Part shown: piece by piece, positions 20,365 to 28,659 of the stretch
Position numbering within the stretch: the stretch's first letter is position 1
Layout of the letters: each line of letters opens with the position of its first letter
From: Isoptericola croceus
Lineage (GTDB): Bacteria; Actinomycetota; Actinomycetes; Actinomycetales; Cellulomonadaceae
DNA: 64,000 nt
NCBI RefSeq assembly: GCF_029382255.1
Contig: NZ_JARLLG010000001.1
Location: 682,001 to 746,000, forward strand
Reading direction: 5' to 3'
The notes under the pieces: model-generated
Database searches by the model: none
Told to the model about the DNA's origin: nothing
What the model saw: the letters and a program-made list of their open reading frames with translations, nothing else
Position numbers and translations under genes: made by a program

Positions 20365-21405
20365 ACCCGTGCTTCTGACGCCTCGGCCGGCGCCCGCGCC
20401 ACCGTGCCGACCGCCATCCCGCTGAGCGACCCCGAGCTGGCCGACCGGCTCGCGGGACGCCTGGCACAGGTCGACGCCGTGCTCGCCGAGGCCGTGGCCT
20501 CCACGGACGCGCTGGCCGACGACGCGTCGCGCCATCTCATCGCGGCCGGCGGCAAGCGGTTCCGGCCGCTGCTGACGCTGCTGGCGGGCGAGCTGGGCGA
20601 CGGCGCGGACCCGCGCCTCATCGACGCGGCCGTCGTTGTCGAGCTCACGCAGGTCGCCTCGCTGTACCACGACGACGTCATGGACTCCGCGCCGGTGCGG
20701 CGCGGGGCTCCCGCCGCGCACACGGTGTGGGGCAACTCGATCGCGATCCTCGTCGGCGACCTGCTGTTCGCGCGGGCGTCCGCGCTCGTGGCGGGCCTCG
20801 GCCCGGAGGCCGTGGTGCTGCAGTCGCACACGTTCGAGCGGATGTGCCTGGGCCAGCTCCACGAGACGACCGGTCCGGCTGCGGGCGACGACGCCGTGGA
20901 GCACTACCTGCAGGTGCTCAGCGACAAGACGGCGTCGCTGCTGGCGACCTCGGCACGCCTGGGCGCCATGTTCGGTGGCTGCGCCGACGTCGTCGTCGAG
21001 GCGGTCACGGGCTACGGCGAGAAGGTCGGGGTGGCGTTCCAGCTCGCCGACGACGTCCTCGACATCGCGTCCTCGGGGGACACCTCGGGCAAGACGCCCG
21101 GCACGGACCTGCGCGAGCACGTGCCGACGATGCCGGTGCTGCTGCTGCGGCGCCGGGTCGAGCGCGGCGAGGCCACGCCGTCGGACATCGAGCTGCTGGT
21201 CCGACTCGACGGGGACCTTTCTGACGACGCCGCGCTGGCGGCCGTCGTGGCGGACCTGCGAGAGCATGCGGTGCTCGCCGAGACCCGGGAGCTCGCCGTG
21301 CGGTGGGCGCGTGAGGCCGCCGCGGAGCTGGAGCCCTTGCCCGACGGGCCGGTTAAGCAGGCGTTCGACGATCTGGCGACGGCGCTCGCCGACCGCGCGG
21401 TCTGA
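20362..21405 (+). CDS. trans-Polyprenyl diphosphate synthase
   Basis: 347-aa class I trans-prenyltransferase, expected to make the long isoprenoid tail of menaquinone. Both aspartate-rich motifs are present: DDVMD at 104-108 and DDVLD at 230-234, together with GGKRFRPLL (63-71) and GDLLFARA. Small residues just before the first motif (ASLYHDD) fit a long-chain product such as octa- or nonaprenyl diphosphate; this is inference. It follows the nuo operon and complements menG and menJ, recalling mycobacterial GrcC1. It ends next to an extreme G/C hairpin. Confidence 0.9.
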   Translation: MTRASDASAGARATVPTAIPLSDPELADRLAGRLAQVDAVLAEAVASTDALADDASRHLIAAGGKRFRPLLTLLAGELGDGADPRLIDAAVVVELTQVASLYHDDVMDSAPVRRGAPAAHTVWGNSIAILVGDLLFARASALVAGLGPEAVVLQSHTFERMCLGQLHETTGPAAGDDAVEHYLQVLSDKTASLLATSARLGAMFGGCADVVVEAVTGYGEKVGVAFQLADDVLDIASSGDTSGKTPGTDLREHVPTMPVLLLRRRVERGEATPSDIELLVRLDGDLSDDAALAAVVADLREHAVLAETRELAVRWAREAAAELEPLPDGPVKQAFDDLATALADRAV

Positions 21406-21411
21406 GCGCGA

Positions 21412-21509
<98 letters not shown>

Positions 21510-21537
21510 GCGTGCGCGAGACGGGGCGAGGTGGGTG

Positions 21538-23031
21538 TCACGACACCGTGATGCCCACCGTGTACGCCCCGGAGCCCGAGTACGCGTGGACCACCAGGCG
21601 GTAGTAGCCCGACGACGCCGAGTACGTGAGCGAGTCGCGGTTCGACGCCGTGGCGCCCTGGGCCACGGTGGACCAGCTGCTGCCGGTCCAGCGCTGCAGG
21701 TAGACGTCGTAGTCGCCGCTCGACGGGCCTTCGACGCAGCCGGCGATCGTCGCGGAGCTGCTCTGGTGCCAGTAGCTGCCGTCCGGGTGCACGGCCTGGC
21801 CGCCCTGGGAGAGGGAGCCGCCGCCCGTGTAGAAGGTGCCGGTGCACGTCGGGTTCTGACCGCCGCCACCGCCGGTGCCACTGCCGCTGGTGACGAGAGT
21901 GAGGTTGTACCGGGACAGGATCGGGTTGACCGGCTGGAAGTAGGTGGTGCCGCCGGTGCGGCAGTTGCCGGAGCCGCCGGAGGTCACGCCCTGCGCCTGG
22001 TTGCCGGCGAGCAGCGAGCCGCCGGAGTCACCCTTCTCGGCGCAGACCGTGGTGCGGATGAGGCCGTTCACGCTGCCTTCCGCGTAGGTGACGGTGGCGT
22101 TGTAGGCCTGGATGGTGCCGCAGTGCCAGCCCGTGGTCGAGCCGGAGCGGCACACCTGCGAGCCGACCGGTGCCTGGGAGGAGCCGGCGACCTGGACGAC
22201 GCCGCCGCTGTAGTTGTTGACCGCGCCGACGGGGGTGTTCCCGGACGCGGTGCGCACCCAGGCCATGTCGCTGCCTGGGAAGACGGACCCGGCGAACGTC
22301 CCGCTCGGCTGCGTCGTCGTCGCGCCGGTGGGCCCGCAGTGCCCGGCGGTGACGAACCCGGCCGTCACGGCGAAGCCGACCGAGCAGCGGAACCCGCTGG
22401 TGAAGTAGGCGTTGCCACCGACGATGTCCTGGAAGGTCTGCGGTTGCTCCGTGGTGAGCTCGTAGGTCACGGCCTCCCGCGGGACGCCGGCCGCCTTGGC
22501 GGCCTGGCGGGCCTCACCGCGGGCTCCGCGGTGCACCTGGACGACGATCGAGTTCTCCGCGAGGTCGACGTACGTACCGGGGACGCCGTCGACGTCCGAC
22601 AGCGGCGCGATGAGGGAGTCCTGCCACTGCTCGAGGTCTTCGAGCGAGTAGCGGGCGGTGACGGCCTTCGCTCCGGCCTTGCGCACGGTGGAGGTCTTGG
22701 CCTTGTCGGTGACGGCCGCGTAGACGACGTCGTCGTCGGCGTCGAGCCACAGTCCCGCGAAGTCGTCGCCGAGCGCGTCGTCGAGCTCGTCGAGGGTGAC
22801 CGACGCCTCGGCCTGGAAGTCCAGGCGTTCGACGGCGCGGTCCTTCGTCACGTCCAGGTCGTCCTGCATGGCCTGGAGCAGCTCGTCGGGGTACTTCTCC
22901 GCGAGGTCCGTGGCGTCGAGCAGGTCCTCGGCGTCGGGGGCGGGGCTCGCGGCGTGGGCGGTGAACGCCGTGGCTGCGAGGGTGAGCGTCGCCGTGGTGG
23001 TGGCGATCGTCCTGAAGGCTGTTCGTCTCAT
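21538..23031 (-). CDS. Secreted S1 (alpha-lytic/SGP family) serine protease with C-terminal extension
   Basis: 497-aa preproprotease. Residues 1-27 are a signal peptide (cleavage near AHA). About 28-199 is an alpha-lytic-type pro-region. The mature protease starts near F200/I203-VGGNAYF. The catalytic triad is H231 (TAGHC), D255 (PGSDMAWVR) and S336 (GDSGGS), with six cysteines able to form three disulfides. The mature part resembles Cellulomonas protease 69B4 as I remember it. After a Gly/Ser linker (382-391) comes a ~105-residue beta-rich domain with two Cys and Tyr/Ser-rich strands (DYDVYLQRW, YYRLVVHAYSGSG), a pre-peptidase C-terminal (PPC)-like domain that may bind substrate or be trimmed. 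GGAAGG precedes the ATG. Confidence 0.93.
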   Translation of the reverse strand: MRRTAFRTIATTTATLTLAATAFTAHAASPAPDAEDLLDATDLAEKYPDELLQAMQDDLDVTKDRAVERLDFQAEASVTLDELDDALGDDFAGLWLDADDDVVYAAVTDKAKTSTVRKAGAKAVTARYSLEDLEQWQDSLIAPLSDVDGVPGTYVDLAENSIVVQVHRGARGEARQAAKAAGVPREAVTYELTTEQPQTFQDIVGGNAYFTSGFRCSVGFAVTAGFVTAGHCGPTGATTTQPSGTFAGSVFPGSDMAWVRTASGNTPVGAVNNYSGGVVQVAGSSQAPVGSQVCRSGSTTGWHCGTIQAYNATVTYAEGSVNGLIRTTVCAEKGDSGGSLLAGNQAQGVTSGGSGNCRTGGTTYFQPVNPILSRYNLTLVTSGSGTGGGGGQNPTCTGTFYTGGGSLSQGGQAVHPDGSYWHQSSSATIAGCVEGPSSGDYDVYLQRWTGSSWSTVAQGATASNRDSLTYSASSGYYRLVVHAYSGSGAYTVGITVS

Positions 23032-23320
23032 GGAGCTTCCTTCCGTCAGGTGCCGGGCGGAGTACCCGACGGCCCCACGGTAGGTTCAAATTCAGCGCTT
23101 GCCCAGATATCATTCAGGTAATACCGAGTTGGTATCCAGAGTGAACCATAGCCCCGAGCATCGGTCTCCATCCTGCCTGGTGGCGACGTTTTCCGCTTGT
23201 CGTGCGGGACGTCAGCCCGTGGTGAGCCGGGCGGCCGTGAGCGCCAGCGCGGCTGGTCGAGAGACTTGTACAGGTCCACCGCCGCTGGCTGATCGCGGGC
23301 AGACTTCGTGCGGACCTCCG
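23032..23320 (-). promoter_or_regulatory. Protease upstream region with palindrome ATACC-N5-GGTAT
   Basis: These 289 bases contain no gene I can support. They are locally AT-richer than the surroundings. ATACCGAGTTGGTAT (23121-23135) is a perfect 5-5-5 palindrome about 90 bp upstream of the protease start. On the minus strand TTCACT and TATTAC are spaced 16 bp around it, and a TGATAT lies just downstream, so the palindrome would overlap a promoter. This fits an operator for a TetR- or MarR-like regulator; the regulator is unknown. Confidence 0.4.
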
Positions 23321-23899
23321 CTACGCGACGGCGATGATCCGGCCCGCACTCAGGGCGACGAGCGCGCCGAGGAGCATGTAGGGGCCGAACGCGATGGCGG
23401 TCTTGCGGTCGGCTCGTCGAGTGATCAGCAGGACTGCAGCGACGAGGCCGCCGAGCAGGAACGGCAGCAGCATCGTGGCCCAGAGCACGGGCCAGCCGAA
23501 CCATGCGGTCACCATGCCGAGCAGGACGGCGAGCTTGACGTCCCCGAAGCCCAGGCCCGACGGGTTGATGAGGTGCAGCATCAGGTATCCGACGCCCAGC
23601 GCAAGTGCGCCCAGGAGAGAACGCGAGACGGCGTCCCAGTCTCCGTCCAGCGCGCCCGCGCCGACCAGGAGCACCGCGACGACGGCGGTGGTCGGGTAGG
23701 TGAGGGCGTTCGGCAGGCGGTGGGTGCCCAGGTCGATCGCGAAGAGCGCGACGCCGGAGACCCCGGCGACCGCGAGGGCCGGCGCCGCCCAGCCGGGGCC
23801 ACTGACCCAAGCCGCCCAGACGACGGCCGGCAGGGCGCCCAGCAGCACGGCGCGGCGGACGGGCGAGAGCTCGTCGCGGGCGCGCTGGGCAAGGGACAT
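23321..23899 (-). CDS. Prepilin peptidase, A24 (TadV/CpaA-like) family
   Basis: 192-aa polytopic membrane aspartyl protease, the short form without an N-terminal methyltransferase domain. The two catalytic aspartates are D56 in FAIDLGTHRLPN and D120 in GFGDVKL. Six or so helices are expected. It would cleave type IV or Flp/Tad prepilins, but no pilin, ATPase or Tad gene is recognisable nearby, so it is an orphan here. TAGCAT seven bases before the ATG suggests a leaderless transcript. Confidence 0.85.
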   Translation of the reverse strand: MSLAQRARDELSPVRRAVLLGALPAVVWAAWVSGPGWAAPALAVAGVSGVALFAIDLGTHRLPNALTYPTTAVVAVLLVGAGALDGDWDAVSRSLLGALALGVGYLMLHLINPSGLGFGDVKLAVLLGMVTAWFGWPVLWATMLLPFLLGGLVAAVLLITRRADRKTAIAFGPYMLLGALVALSAGRIIAVA

Positions 23900-23906
23900 G
23901 GCGAGG

Positions 23907-23912
23907 ATGCTA
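23907..23912 (-). promoter_or_regulatory. Leaderless -10 (TAGCAT) for the prepilin peptidase
   Basis: On the minus strand TAGCAT is followed by seven bases and the ATG, matching the TANNNT-N6-8-start pattern also seen at 20362, 33096 and 38840. No ribosome binding site is present between them. Confidence 0.45.
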
Positions 23913-23946
23913 CGACTCCGGAGGGCCGCCGTCGTCGGCGATCCGG

Positions 23947-25136
23947 ATGACGGAACCCGCGGAAAGGCCCCAGCAGGCGAAGCTGCCGGTCGGCGCCTCG
24001 AGTACCGCCGCGGCCAAGGGGGAGGCCCCCGGCGTCACGTTCGACGTGGGAAAGCTCGGACAAGGGGACAACGCAGGTGTGGACGTGGGCTTCGGCGGCG
24101 GCCTCACTTTCGGCTACGGCGACACCTGGGTCTTCGACGACGAGAGCCAGTACAACGACATGCGGAAGGAGCTCGACACCTACTTGATGCAGCAGGAGAT
24201 GCTCAAGCACAGCGGCAGAGGGGGCGGGTTCGCCACCCACCAGGCGATCAAGTCGATGGGAGGGTACGCCGACCCGCCGAAGGACCCCGCGATCACGTTC
24301 ACCCAGTTGGGCGGTGAGGGTTCGCTCGACGCGTCGCTCGGGCTGCGCGACCCCACCGGGACGACGGACGCGAACGGCAAGGACGAGTTCTTCGACCCGA
24401 ACGTCGGCGCCAACCTGTCGGTCGGGGCCAACGGGCAGGCGATCCGCAAGGTCGACGCCGAGGCGGGCACCGTGAGCTGGACGTACGAGCTCACGGGGTC
24501 GGGCTCGGTCGGAGCCGAGGTGGTTGCGGGCGGCGGGAGCGCCGAGGGCACGACCCAGGGCGCGTTCACCGTGACCCGCGACGCGGCCGATGACGTCGTC
24601 AAGCTCGAGTTCAAGACGATGCGCGAGGGCGGCTTCGAGGGGCACCTCGGGAACGAGGCGACGTTCGAGAGCGCGGGGGCTCGGTAGGGAAGGCGAGTCG
24701 ACCTCCACCGTGGTGACGACGGGGCTCGATGTGGACGCCTCGAACCGGCGCGTCGTCGACGAGTGGCTGGCGAGCAGCAACGGGCTCGGGGACACCGTGG
24801 CGCTCGCGGTCCCGTGGGGCTCGATGAACCCTGACGCACCGTCGGACGACCCGTTCATGCAGCTGATGTATGAGGAGGCGACGATGAGCGAGATCGCCTA
24901 CCACAACATCAGGGACAAGTCCGGGTTCGATCTCGCGGTCAAGGCGGGGTGGAAGTTCGGCTTCGGACTGAGCATGGAGGACGCGACGGCCGACGCGGTC
25001 GACGCCCAGTTCCTCGGCGCCCCGGGCCCGGACGGGCAGCGGGTCATGATCAACGACTCGACCTGTGTGGGGTGAGGGCGGGATACAGACGGAGAACGGC
25101 GTGAGGAACCCGGTGACCGGGACGAAAGTCAAGTGA
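23947..25136 (+). pseudogene. Glycine-rich protein of unknown function, split by two frameshifts
   Basis: I do not recognise the family. The first frame (23947-24687, 246 aa) is Gly/Asp-rich with beta-type segments such as GVDVGFGGGLTFGYGDTWVF and SLDASLGLRDPTG. It stops in GSAGAR-like sequence, but removing one G from the G5 run at 24675-24679 lets it continue as ESTSTVVTTGLDVDASNRR. It ends again at 25075. Removing one G from 25069-25072 restores STCVGEGGIQTENG up to TGA 25134-25136. The rebuilt product is about 396 aa, starting abruptly with no ribosome binding site, so its 5' end may also be lost. The rebuilt stop overlaps the next start (GTGA), which supports the reconstruction. The paralogous lipoprotein array downstream suggests a secreted or surface substrate. 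Confidence 0.55.
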
Positions 25137-25541
25137 GGAGCGACCTGGCGGGGAGCGCTCGTCGGTCTCGTCGCGAGCCTGGTGGGGTTTCTCGTCGGCG
25201 AGTACGGGATGGGCGTGGTGCTGAACGTCCTCGCGGCGAGCGGCAACACTGCCGCGGTGCTGCAGTGGTCGTTCCTCCCGGGGCTGGTTGCGCCCGTCCT
25301 GAGCGGAGTCGGGGCAGGGCTGTTCGCCGGCGGCACGGCCAGGGCGCCGTGGTGGTACTGGGTGGCGGTGGGCGCGGTGGTGCCCGTTGGTGCGTACGTC
25401 GTGACCCTCGCCTACTTCGCGTCCCACGGTGTCGCGACGCCGGGCCTGATCGGCTCGTCGCTGATCCAGGTGGCCGTGTCCGCCGGTTTCGCGCTCGGCA
25501 TCGGCACGGTGCGCCGCAGCCTCCTGGAGATGGCACGATGA
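25133..25541 (+). pseudogene. Four-helix membrane protein (paralogue of 28660-29112), frameshifted near the start
   Basis: From 25182 the frame encodes MGFLVGEYGMGVVLNVL... with about four helices, paralogous to the protein at 28660-29112 (VGFLVGAYGAG; YWVAVGA/RWIVVGA; VTLAYFASHGV/VTWAYFASYGV; FALGIGTVRRSL/LALAIGSLRGRL). The coding character extends upstream as GALVGLVASLV, but only a stop precedes it in that frame. Removing one G from the G4 run at 25150-25153 joins it to a GTG at 25133 that overlaps the previous rebuilt gene. It ends in an ATGA overlap with a lipoprotein gene. A short 119-aa product from the GTG at 25182 remains possible. Confidence 0.6.
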
Positions 25542-26110
25542 CGACGATGAACACGACCCGGCACCGGCACCCCCTGTACCGACGACTTCTCGCGGCAGCG
25601 CTGGTGTTCGCCGTCCCGGTGGCCCTGACGGCATGTGGCAGCGGCACCGACTCGGGCCCCGCGGAGGGATTCCAGCGGGTCGAGGCCGGCTGGATGCAGG
25701 TCGACGTCCCGGACGGCTGGGTGGACACAGGCGCCGCCGACGAGACCTGGACCTCGTCCTACCAGGACGTCGAGGGTGACGACCCGGCATACCAGCTCCT
25801 GCTCGCGCCCGAGTACGCCAAGGACACGGCGCTGGGAGCTACCAGCACGATCGTCGGGTGGGCGCAGGTCGGCGCCTTCCCCGATTTCAGGATCGTCAAG
25901 CAGGTCGACCCCACCCGCGAGGAGGACTTCAAGCACTACAAACGCATCCGCTTTACCTACACGGGCTACGACGAGGTGACGTACGAGGCGGTGCTCTGGG
26001 GTGTCGCGGACGACGAGAAGCACGCCGTGCTCGCGCAGCTGACGGGTCAGGACCTCGACGACGAGCTGGTGCAGGCCGTCGGCGACTCTATCGTGGTCAC
26101 CGGTGAGTGA
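25538..26110 (+). CDS. Lipoprotein, first member of a three-member paralogous set
   Basis: 190-aa lipoprotein. A positively charged N-terminus (RHRHPLYRR) is followed by a hydrophobic stretch and the lipobox LTAC with Cys33. The mature part opens with VEAGWMQVDVPDGWVD, the V.V..P.GW(V/T)(D/E) pattern shared with the lipoproteins at 27438 and 30294. This resembles LpqN- or PsbP-like lipoproteins in general shape, but I cannot assign a family. It overlaps the four-helix gene upstream (ATGA) and the membrane-protein gene downstream (8 nt). An in-frame ATG at 25547 is an alternative start. Confidence 0.7.
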   Translation: MTTMNTTRHRHPLYRRLLAAALVFAVPVALTACGSGTDSGPAEGFQRVEAGWMQVDVPDGWVDTGAADETWTSSYQDVEGDDPAYQLLLAPEYAKDTALGATSTIVGWAQVGAFPDFRIVKQVDPTREEDFKHYKRIRFTYTGYDEVTYEAVLWGVADDEKHAVLAQLTGQDLDDELVQAVGDSIVVTGE

Positions 26111-26621
26111 GACGCCCGCCGGGCGGCGCTCGGGCCCTCGGCTGGGACTGTACGCCGTGCTGGCCGTCGTGGGGGTGGCCGTGGTCCTCGCGCTGTGGTC
26201 GACCATGGAGTCCGCACGGTCCGGGGACGCAGCGACAGCCCCGCCCCCGGCGTCGTCGCACGGTGCAGGGGGCATGTCCTACGAGACGCCGTCGGCACGG
26301 CTGGGCTCGTCGGGCGTGGTCGTCGTGGAGCAGCCCGTCCGGGCGCCCGAGGGCGACGGTGTCGTGGAGGTGCCGGCACCGGAGCTGACGCTCGTCGTCG
26401 ACGGCGAGGAGGTAGCTGCCCTGCCGAAAGACGACGCACGCGAGAGCTTCCGCACCAGAGGCGGAGGGCTGGTGGCGTTCACAGCGTCGTTCTCCGCCGA
26501 CACAGGGTCGCGCATGCTCGTCGTGGGCGACGAGGTGACGGTTCGCCTGATCGCCGCCGACGGGAGCGTCGTCGACGCGACCGGGATCGAGATCGAGGAC
26601 GGGCGACGTCGCGTCCACTGA
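26103..26621 (+). CDS. Single-pass membrane protein coupled to the lipoprotein
   Basis: 172-aa protein with a short basic N-terminus, one helix at about 15-37 (LGLYAVLAVVGVAVVLALW) and a ~130-residue domain expected outside the membrane. The domain is rich in short beta-type runs (VVVVEQPVRAPEGD, LTLVVDGEEV, VTVRLIAADGSVVD). The GTG start lies within the end of the lipoprotein gene, so the two are translationally coupled. The lipoprotein-membrane pairing recurs at 27438-28585 and 30294-31438. Function unknown. Confidence 0.65.
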   Translation: MSETPAGRRSGPRLGLYAVLAVVGVAVVLALWSTMESARSGDAATAPPPASSHGAGGMSYETPSARLGSSGVVVVEQPVRAPEGDGVVEVPAPELTLVVDGEEVAALPKDDARESFRTRGGGLVAFTASFSADTGSRMLVVGDEVTVRLIAADGSVVDATGIEIEDGRRRVH

Positions 26622-26655
26622 GTGTCGTCCGTAGGCGATACCCCGGCGGTCTGTC

Positions 26656-26693
26656 TGAGGTGGGGTGGCGACGGACGTCGCCGTCCGTCCTCA
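26656..26693. terminator. Possible terminator between convergent genes
   Basis: GGCGAC-GGAC-GTCGCC (26667-26682) is a 6-bp stem with a 4-nt loop, and TGAGG/CCTCA at the outer ends (26656-26660, 26689-26693) could extend it. It lies between the membrane-protein gene ending at 26621 and the minus-strand gene ending at 26716. Confidence 0.4.
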
Positions 26694-26715
26694 CGTAGGA
26701 CGGCCCGCCACGGCG

Positions 26716-27216
26716 TCAGAACCCGTTCCGCTTGCGGAGCGCGGCGAGCTTGCGCTCGAGGGCCTCGTGGTCTGCGGCGCGCTGCGCCGCCGCGTCCGGC
26801 GCGACCTGCGCGACCTGCGCGAGGAGTGTGCCGACCCGTTCGAGCGAGGCCTTGCCGTCCTCGGTTCGGCGCTGCGCTCCGCGCCAGTGGAGGTCGTGCA
26901 GCTCGTCCTCCAGGTCGGGACGGCGGGTCAGGATCGCCCGCACCGCCTCCTGCGCCCTCGCCGGCGCCACCCGTCGGTCGGACGAAGGAGGAGTGCGTCG
27001 AGCTGGTCGGCCGCCGTGCCCACGTCCGCAGGGTCGGTCGGCGCGGGCGCCGTGACGATGTGGCGCCGAGCGTCTGCCGTGGACCAGCCAGCTCGCCGTC
27101 GTCATGTCGCCCCCTGGCCACGGCGACGAGCACGGCACCCAGCAGGAGCGCCAGTCCGACGACCGCGTAGACGGCGGCACCGAGCAACCACCCGGCGAGG
27201 AGACGAAGGGGCGCAT
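26716..27216 (-). pseudogene. Degraded one-helix protein with coiled cytosolic tail (start region paralogous to 32138)
   Basis: The native ATG (complement of 27214-27216, with AAAGGA upstream) matches the start of the minus-strand gene at 32138. Here the following C run has four C (27208-27211) instead of five (32129-32133), so MRPLRLLAGWLLGAAVYAV is out of frame. Conceptual reading needs further single-base changes: one G fewer in the run at 27110-27114, and compensating shifts near 27070 and 26965. These link LLLGAVLVAVARG to MTTASWLVHGRR, then HIVTAPAPTDPADVGTAADQ, then a charged helix (RRPDLEDELHDLHWRGAQRR ... LERKLAALRKRNGF). An intact 129-aa frame from 27105 exists, but its middle is Arg/His/Cys-rich, as out-of-frame sequence usually is. 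Confidence 0.55.
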
Positions 27217-27278
27217 GACGTCCTTTGGTCGGCATGTCGAGCGCGCCTGTGCTGGCACTCGTGGCGGCCGAGTCGACA

Positions 27279-27304
27279 GGGCCCGTGGGCCCAGGTGAGG
27301 GCCC
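27279..27304. repeat. Triple-GGGCCC element, copy 1
   Basis: GGGCCC at 27279-27284, 27287-27292 and 27299-27304, with spacings of 2 and 6 nt. It lies 63 bp upstream of the degraded minus-strand gene starting at 27216 and within the divergent region shared with the lipoprotein gene at 27438. Copies 2 and 3 are at 29569 and 32203. Likely an operator or other promoter-linked protein-binding site; no known regulator consensus comes to mind. Confidence 0.55.
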
Positions 27305-27437
27305 AGGGCCTGCCGGCCAGCATGCTGCCAGGCCGCCAGGCCGCCAGGGCGACGGACGTGACGTCGAGCGTGCAGGGTATGTCGTGACCTATACACCTTC
27401 GACCACAATGATCCCGGAACGAGATGAGGGAACCCCC

Positions 27438-28040
27438 ATGACCACACACCGCCTGGCGGCGACCGCCGTCGCCGGCGCGCTGATGCTCTTGGTGACCGGA
27501 TGTGCGGGAACCGAGCCTGCCGCCGGCGACCCGACGACCGACACGTCGACGGCTGGCGGGTCGTGGGCGGAGCGCAGTGTGGGACCGGTCGTGCTGAAGA
27601 TCCCGGAGGATTGGACCGAGCTGAGCCGCTCCGACGACGGGGCGAGCGGAGTCACCACCGCGACGTTCGGGTTGCCCGACGACGGTTCGACGGTGCGGCC
27701 CGGCATCACCGTGTCCATCCAGGAGGAGCCGACCCGCGACGCATCGGCGGAGGCCGAGTCACTGGTGCTCGGGGAGCGTGCCCAGCGTGGGGCGGAGGAC
27801 GTCGAGGTGGCAGAACTGGTCCGGTCCGATGCGGAGCTGGCGGTCGGTGTGAGCCTGTGGAATGAGCAGCGGTCGGCCGAAGGCCCGGTCGAGGTCGCGT
27901 CTCGCTGGGTCGTGGCAGATCTCGCCGGCGGGGAGCAGGTGGTCGTCGGTGTGCTCGGTCCCAAGGATGAGTTTGCCGAGCTGCCCCTCGACGAAGTGTT
28001 GGACGCCGTCGAGCTCGCGCCTGAGAGCGACCCATCGTGA
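27438..28040 (+). CDS. Lipoprotein, second member of the paralogous set
   Basis: 200-aa lipoprotein with lipobox LVTGC (Cys22) after a clear signal sequence. The mature N-terminus contains GPVVLKIPEDWTELSRSDDG, matching the V.V..P..WTE pattern of its paralogues, followed by alternating beta-type and charged segments (PGITVSIQEEPTRD, SLWNEQRSAEG). I chose the ATG at 27438 because it follows AGGGAA and starts a good signal peptide. The stop overlaps the next start (GTGA). An upstream frame to 27225 is not supported. Confidence 0.7.
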   Translation: MTTHRLAATAVAGALMLLVTGCAGTEPAAGDPTTDTSTAGGSWAERSVGPVVLKIPEDWTELSRSDDGASGVTTATFGLPDDGSTVRPGITVSIQEEPTRDASAEAESLVLGERAQRGAEDVEVAELVRSDAELAVGVSLWNEQRSAEGPVEVASRWVVADLAGGEQVVVGVLGPKDEFAELPLDEVLDAVELAPESDPS

Positions 28041-28585
28041 CGGCGAACTTCCCGGTCCGGGGGCCGGTCCGGGCCTCAGGGTTCGCGGCAATGGCCGCCG
28101 TCGTGCTTTTCACCGTCGTCGGGCTCTGGTGCGTGACGACCGACCAGGGGCCGCGCGGACCGTACGCCGCCGACGTGGTCGCCGCGGGGCAGACCGTCGA
28201 CACTGAGTCGGTGTCGAACACCATCGTGTGGGGTGGTGGTGACAGCCTCGTCCCGGCCGAGGTGACGTGCGTGGTGACGACACGAGGTGGTGGGACGGAG
28301 GCGATCGATGTCGCGACGACTCCCGGACCTCGTCCGACAGCGCCGATCCTGCGGACGGGGTCCACGGATGAGCCGCCGGCGACGATGGTCGTGCTCGCTG
28401 AGATGTCACCCCTTCCCGGCACGGACCTCACCTGTTCTGGTGGAGGACTGGAGGCCTTCGCCCTCGGGGAGCTGCGCCTCGGTCCACCGTGGTGGGTCGT
28501 CGGCGTCGGGTTCTTCGTCCTCGCCGGGATCGCCGGTGTCTGGGCACTTGTGACGCTGAACCTGACCAGAGGACGGCGGACTTGA
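28037..28585 (+). CDS. Two-helix membrane protein coupled to lipoprotein 2
   Basis: 182-aa protein with a helix at about 14-34, an extracytoplasmic domain and a C-terminal helix (about 152-174, WWVVGVGFFVLAGIAGVWALV). The domain has two cysteines in the motifs AEVTCVV and TDLTCSGGGLEAFAL, which closely parallel GSVTCASD and GAVTCDGAGVESIGV in the protein at 30899. A disulfide in the loop domain is likely. Start coupled to the lipoprotein by GTGA. Function unknown. Confidence 0.65.
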   Translation: MTANFPVRGPVRASGFAAMAAVVLFTVVGLWCVTTDQGPRGPYAADVVAAGQTVDTESVSNTIVWGGGDSLVPAEVTCVVTTRGGGTEAIDVATTPGPRPTAPILRTGSTDEPPATMVVLAEMSPLPGTDLTCSGGGLEAFALGELRLGPPWWVVGVGFFVLAGIAGVWALVTLNLTRGRRT

Positions 28586-28659
28586 GAGATGCGTCGGTGA
28601 GCAAGATGAGAATGCGGCCCGAGGCTTCTGGGGTTCGAGGGCATCGAGGTGAGCGGCGA

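Noticed and set aside
24590-25075. A separate gene starting at the ATG at 24590
   Set aside because: Its first ~35 codons overlap the preceding gene in a non-coding frame; the protein-like part starts only after the G run at 24675, which points to a frameshifted continuation.
23947-25541. Programmed frameshifting to explain the shifted frames
   Set aside because: Several different G runs are involved, with both +1 and -1 changes in the region and no slippery heptamer or following pseudoknot pattern; decay, slippage or sequencing error is simpler.
27225-27437. N-terminal extension of lipoprotein 2 upstream of 27438
   Set aside because: It covers the triple-GGGCCC element and promoter region, and would destroy the signal peptide.
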